36,656 bases of DNA. It comes from Melioribacter roseus P3M-2. GTDB lineage: Bacteria; Bacteroidota; Ignavibacteria; Kapaibacteriales; Kapaibacteriaceae. The stretch is from NCBI GenBank assembly GCA_945883395.1, contig CAMCXP010000005.1:1-36656 (forward strand), written 5' to 3'. This document shows, piece after piece, positions 33,577 to 36,656 of this stretch (position 1 is its first letter; the number at the start of each line of letters is the position of its first letter). The translations under genes were made by a program, and so were the position numbers. The notes beneath the pieces were generated by a model. The model did not search any database. It saw nothing but the letters and a program-made list of their open reading frames with translations, and was not told the origin of the DNA.

Positions 33577-34629
33577 TCACGCCCCCTGAGCGTAACGCGC
33601 AATTCGAGCGTCGCGTCGTTGTTTAGCAAGCGCACGTAAGTCGACCACATGATCGGCTTCGTCGATGATCTCAGCGCCGAGCATTGTCTCGAGCACATCC
33701 TCCATTGTGATGAGTCCTTCGACGCCACCATATTCGTCCACGACCATGAACAGATGCTGACGCTTTTGCAGGAACTGCTCGAGGGCTTGATCCAGAGCGA
33801 TGTTCTCCGGAATAAATGCCACATCGCGTTTGAGCTTCGCAAGCTGGACGGAGTTACGTCCAGCAAGCGCGGCACGTAGGATGTCCTTTGTCATTACGTA
33901 GCCGACGACGTCATCAAGATCATCTCCGTCGTACACGGGCATGCGCGAGAACATCTGCAGCTCAGGAAGCTTGATGACATCCCCAACTGTGTGTTTGGCG
34001 TTCAGCGACGACACTACGGTGCGTGGAGTCATGACGTCGGATACTTCGATGCTACTAAGGCGCATAATGTTGGTCATGATGCGATACTCGCCTGCATCGA
34101 GCGCTCCTTCCTCCCGCGCAGTTTCCACGAGTGCTTCGAGTTCTTCCCGCGCTTCTTCTTCCTCTTCTTCGCGTGTGCGTGGTTTGGTGAGTGCAATCAG
34201 TGCGCGATGTGCCCAGATGAATGGTGTCGCCAGCAGGCTTGTGGTGAGGATGCCAACGCTAACGAACCGCAGCGCATGGTCGGCAGTGCGTTCTCCGAGA
34301 GCGCTTGCGCCCACCTTGATGATGACAAGTCCGATAGAAAGAGAGCTGATCTCCCATGCGAACTGTTCAACGACAAACACATTATTATCAAGGAGCAGTT
34401 TCAGCACAAGGATTGTACCAGCGAGGATGAGCACGAGTCCATCGATAATGGACAGGGCGAGGCGCGTCTCGTTTGGTTCGTCGAGTGCGCGTTTGAGGTT
34501 GACACCAGAAGAAGACCCCTCATCGGCAAGAGCAGACACCACCGAAAGAGGCATGTATGCGAGCGCTGCAGCGAGGTAGTCAAGGGTTCCGCTCAGGAGA
34601 ACGGCGAGGATGATAATGAGAGCTTCCAT
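33577..34629 (-). CDS. DUF21/CBS-domain membrane protein (CNNM/CorC-like)
   Basis: 350 residues. The N-terminal part to about 150 is a DUF21-like membrane domain with three to four segments (ALIIILAVLLSGTLDYLAAALAYMPL, SIIDGLVLILAGTILVLKLLL, LSIGLVIIKVGA). An acidic linker (EEEEEEAREELEALVE) follows. Two CBS domains occupy about 195-320 (VSDVMTPRTVVSSL, SRMPVYDGDDLDDVVGYVMTKDIL, HLFMVVDEYGGVEGLITMEDVLETMLG). The C-terminal CorC_HlyC domain of longer relatives is missing. Family members are tied to Mg2+/Co2+ transport; here that is inference. The start overlaps the preceding stop by one base (TAATG), so it is coupled to the LEA14-like lipoprotein. Confidence 0.87.
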   Translation of the reverse strand: MEALIIILAVLLSGTLDYLAAALAYMPLSVVSALADEGSSSGVNLKRALDEPNETRLALSIIDGLVLILAGTILVLKLLLDNNVFVVEQFAWEISSLSIGLVIIKVGASALGERTADHALRFVSVGILTTSLLATPFIWAHRALIALTKPRTREEEEEEAREELEALVETAREEGALDAGEYRIMTNIMRLSSIEVSDVMTPRTVVSSLNAKHTVGDVIKLPELQMFSRMPVYDGDDLDDVVGYVMTKDILRAALAGRNSVQLAKLKRDVAFIPENIALDQALEQFLQKRQHLFMVVDEYGGVEGLITMEDVLETMLGAEIIDEADHVVDLRALAKQRRDARIARYAQGA

Positions 34630-35303
34630 TACTTACCGCGGAACTCCGCATCTACAATCATAATGCGCTTGTCAGAGGAGAGTTTGCCAAGTGGTGAACG
34701 TACAGTTGGAAGTGCGTCGACGGCGACTGATGCCGTGCTTCCCTTTGCGCCGCCAAGTGCACATGCGAGGTTGACAAGGCTCTGGAGATCACGGTCACCG
34801 AAGGTCTTCATCAGATCCATCGACACGGTCAACGGAATCGATGTGGTGCCGTTGTTGCCTGCAATCTCGAGCGGACGGTCCAAGCCGCCGGTAATCGTCG
34901 GACGACTGTCGATCAGGAGGCGCCACTGGAGATCCTCAAGCGTCAGGGGTACGCTTTTGAGTCCGTTCGTGCCTGCGTTTGGATTCATGGCATCCACGGT
35001 AAGAACAAACGTGACGGGGAATGATTTCGCAGCGATCAGATCCTTGAGCGCTAATGCTTCGGGGATAGAGAAGCTGGTGATTGATGTCTTAGACGAGATG
35101 TCGATGCTGCCGACGCGCATGGCTGTGATGCTGCGAATCTTGAATTGGAGGGGCTTGACGTTCATCAGCGAGCTGCTGATGTTGGTCAACGAAGAACAAG
35201 AACCAAGAAACGTCGCACAAACGAGTGCGAGAGCGATGAGGATGCGTGGCAAGGTATGTCCGTGTGATGAGTGCAACATGGTACGAGAGACGTGGTGAAT
35301 CAT
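34629..35303 (-). CDS. LEA14/WHy-like lipoprotein
   Basis: 224 residues from the ATG that overlaps the crtI-like stop (ATGA); an internal ATG at 35279 would give a shorter, cleaner signal peptide (MLHSSHGHTLPRILIALALVCATFLGSC). The lipobox is LGSC. The rest is a beta-sandwich of the late-embryogenesis-abundant LEA_2 (WHy) type: VTFVLTVDAMNPNAG, LTLEDLQWRLLIDSRPTITGGLDRPLEI, TSIPLTVSMDLMKTFG. Such bacterial proteins bind hydrophobic or membrane surfaces and are linked to stress tolerance; function here is inferred. It stands between the desaturase gene and the CBS gene in one coupled operon. Confidence 0.8.
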   Translation of the reverse strand: MIHHVSRTMLHSSHGHTLPRILIALALVCATFLGSCSSLTNISSSLMNVKPLQFKIRSITAMRVGSIDISSKTSITSFSIPEALALKDLIAAKSFPVTFVLTVDAMNPNAGTNGLKSVPLTLEDLQWRLLIDSRPTITGGLDRPLEIAGNNGTTSIPLTVSMDLMKTFGDRDLQSLVNLACALGGAKGSTASVAVDALPTVRSPLGKLSSDKRIMIVDAEFRGK

Positions 35304-36656
35304 GATTGTCGAAGAATACAGTCAGCAGCAATCATTCCGCTTGTAGCGACAAGGGGAATGCCGCCGCCTGGATGTGCACTCCCTCCAACATACCAAAGAT
35401 TCTGGAGGTCGGTGGAGCGTTGGCGCGGACGCAAGAATGCGCTAAGCATGGAGTTTGACGACGCACCATAGAGTGCGCCTCGATATGACGACCATTCGCG
35501 CGCCATCGTGTCTGGCGTGCGCACAACCATCGATCGCACGACGGGGGCTTCCGTAAATACACCGATGCGATCAAGAACTTGCTGCGCACGATCCTGCTCG
35601 ATGCCGTGCCAAACAGACTGTTCATTGCCGTTGAGATCGGGTGCGACACCACGAGGTGGTGCGTTGACAAGCACAAACCAATTCTCATATCCATCAGGTG
35701 CACGTGTCGCGTCGGCATGGACAGATCGTGAGACGTACACGGTTGCGTGCTGATCGGGGAGTTTGCCGTGCTGCAGAGCGTTGAACTCCGCGCGATAGTT
35801 ATCGGCGAAGAGGACGTTGTGGTGTGCGAGCCCTCGGTCCCGACGCTCAACAGATGCAAGCAGGACGAGTCCGCTGGTTGACAGGTTACTCGGTTCGGAT
35901 TGCTTCATGCCAAGCAAGTGGTGGCGTGTTACGTGAACGTCGACATTCGATACCACGTGATCTGCGTCAACAACAGTTCCGTCGCGCAGCTCGACGCCTG
36001 TGACCTTGCCACGGCTGTGGTGGATGCGACGCACCGACGTTGACGTGTGAAGGTGTGCGCCGCACGCACGTGCGGCACCGCCGATGGCCTCAGCGATTGC
36101 ATACATGCCGCCGCGCGGATACCAGGACCCAAGCCCCATCTCCACCCATGGGATCACCATCAACGTGGCAGGCGCTCGATACGGCGACGAGCCGTTATAG
36201 GTTGCGAAGCGGTCGAAGAGTTGAATAACGCGAGGATCGCGAAAACGCTTGCGATGAACTTCGTGCAACGTGGATCCGAGCTGCAACTTGGGAAGGTGTC
36301 GCAGTAGCGATGCGTTGCGTGGTTTGATGAATTCGAGGAATCCATCAAACTGGGAAAAGATAAAGACGTCCTTGGTGAGGTCGTACAGCTCGCGTGCATC
36401 GTCGAGATACTTCCGCACAGCGGAGCCTTCGCCCGGCGCGAACTGATCGATTGCAGAAGGGATCGCGTCGAGATCGAATGGGAGGTCGAGCCGCGAACCA
36501 TCGCTCCAGCGATAGTGGCACGCTGGATCAACACGATCAAGCGTAAGAGTGTCGGACATCGACATGCCGATACAGGAGAAGAAGTTCTCGAGCACAACGG
36601 GCATGGTTACGAGGGTCGGACCTGTTTCGAAGGAACAGCCGTCGTGTTCAATGTGG
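35300..36656 (-). CDS. CrtI-family phytoene desaturase (carotenoid biosynthesis), 5' end beyond the window
   Basis: At least 450 codons are present. The frame stays open past the track start (36604) to the right edge, reading EHDGCSFETGPTLVTMP, a CrtI block, so the true start and the GxGxxG FAD loop lie outside. CrtI enzymes oxidise phytoene or later carotenoid intermediates using FAD. Supporting motifs are YPRGGMYAIAEAI and a C-terminal NLWYVGGSAHPGGGIPLVATSGMIAA, which is the FAD-contacting tail of the family (YVGGSTHPGxGVP). In the middle are RFATYNGSSPYRAPATL and VVSNVDVHVT. CrtI versus a ketolase/desaturase paralogue (CrtN, CrtO, CrtD) cannot be settled. Its TGA overlaps the start of the LEA14-like gene. 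Confidence 0.9.
   Translation of the reverse strand, partial: HIEHDGCSFETGPTLVTMPVVLENFFSCIGMSMSDTLTLDRVDPACHYRWSDGSRLDLPFDLDAIPSAIDQFAPGEGSAVRKYLDDARELYDLTKDVFIFSQFDGFLEFIKPRNASLLRHLPKLQLGSTLHEVHRKRFRDPRVIQLFDRFATYNGSSPYRAPATLMVIPWVEMGLGSWYPRGGMYAIAEAIGGAARACGAHLHTSTSVRRIHHSRGKVTGVELRDGTVVDADHVVSNVDVHVTRHHLLGMKQSEPSNLSTSGLVLLASVERRDRGLAHHNVLFADNYRAEFNALQHGKLPDQHATVYVSRSVHADATRAPDGYENWFVLVNAPPRGVAPDLNGNEQSVWHGIEQDRAQQVLDRIGVFTEAPVVRSMVVRTPDTMAREWSSYRGALYGASSNSMLSAFLRPRQRSTDLQNLWYVGGSAHPGGGIPLVATSGMIAADCILRQS

Noticed and set aside
33991-35298. 435-residue plus-strand ORF opposite the CBS and LEA14-like genes
   Set aside because: Antisense to two genes with recognisable domains and coupled starts; the composition is atypical and there is no plausible start signal.
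1-36656. CRISPR arrays, rRNA, tRNA and known riboswitches
   Set aside because: No regularly spaced repeats, cloverleaf-type sequence or conserved rRNA or riboswitch cores were recognised by eye; a covariance-model scan would be needed for a firm negative.

Overview
The window looks like chromosomal sequence from a member of the Bacteroidota/Chlorobiota side of the tree, possibly an Ignavibacteria- or Kapabacteria-like lineage. That placement is inferred from gene families, not from a marker gene. The signs are two large secreted proteins ending in type IX secretion (T9SS) type A-like sorting domains, a FISUMP-domain lipoprotein, a TonB-dependent receptor with a CarboxypepD_reg-like N-terminus and its Bacteroidota-type partner lipoprotein, few strong Shine-Dalgarno sites, and several matches to the Bacteroidota -7 promoter box TAnnTTTG. 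No rRNA, tRNA or CRISPR array was seen. Coding density is high; the only stretch of more than 300 bases without an intact gene is a decayed insertion sequence at about 6.7-7.4 kb.

Left part (1-11.1 kb), cell-surface and accessory: the 3' end of a giant T9SS-exported protein; a FISUMP lipoprotein (minus strand); a small outer-membrane beta-barrel protein; then a scar in which an IS3-family element (orfA and orfB with nonsense codons, one recognisable end) is joined on one side to the C-terminus of a berberine-bridge-type FAD oxidase and on the other to a two-PDZ protein that has lost its N-terminus. A 1024-residue SBBP/Ig-like/T9SS protein follows. Three short related palindromes sit in the spacers near the first genes.

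Middle part (11.1-25.8 kb): an RNA m5C methyltransferase overlapping a quinone-oxidoreductase-like gene; a divergent three-gene set that I read as a metal-acquisition locus (small His/Cys-rich exported protein, TonB-dependent receptor, His-rich lipoprotein); a tight operon of a DEDDh exonuclease/GIY-YIG (UvrC-like) fusion, selU/mnmH and selD, giving selenium modification of tRNA; a minus-strand pair of beta-barrel and TolB-like propeller proteins; malic enzyme; and a minus-strand AMP nucleosidase/PhoD phosphatase pair.

Right part (25.8-36.7 kb), mostly housekeeping: a dihydroorotate-dehydrogenase-like enzyme; a Nudix CoA pyrophosphatase-like gene coupled to a small lipoprotein; murE (meso-DAP type); rpsU preceded by a lysine-rich CarD/Tudor-like small protein; a phosphoglucose/phosphomannose isomerase; a TerC membrane protein; a succinate-semialdehyde-type dehydrogenase; and a minus-strand operon of a CrtI-like carotenoid desaturase (cut by the right edge), a LEA14-like lipoprotein and a CBS/DUF21 membrane protein. 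Many genes are coupled by ATGA, TAATG or longer overlaps.

The most notable items are the putative metal-uptake trio, the nuclease-fusion/selenium operon, the IS-mediated chimera, and a set of genes whose -7 boxes lie so close to the ATG that leaderless transcripts are plausible. All function calls come from reading the sequence; no database search was run.
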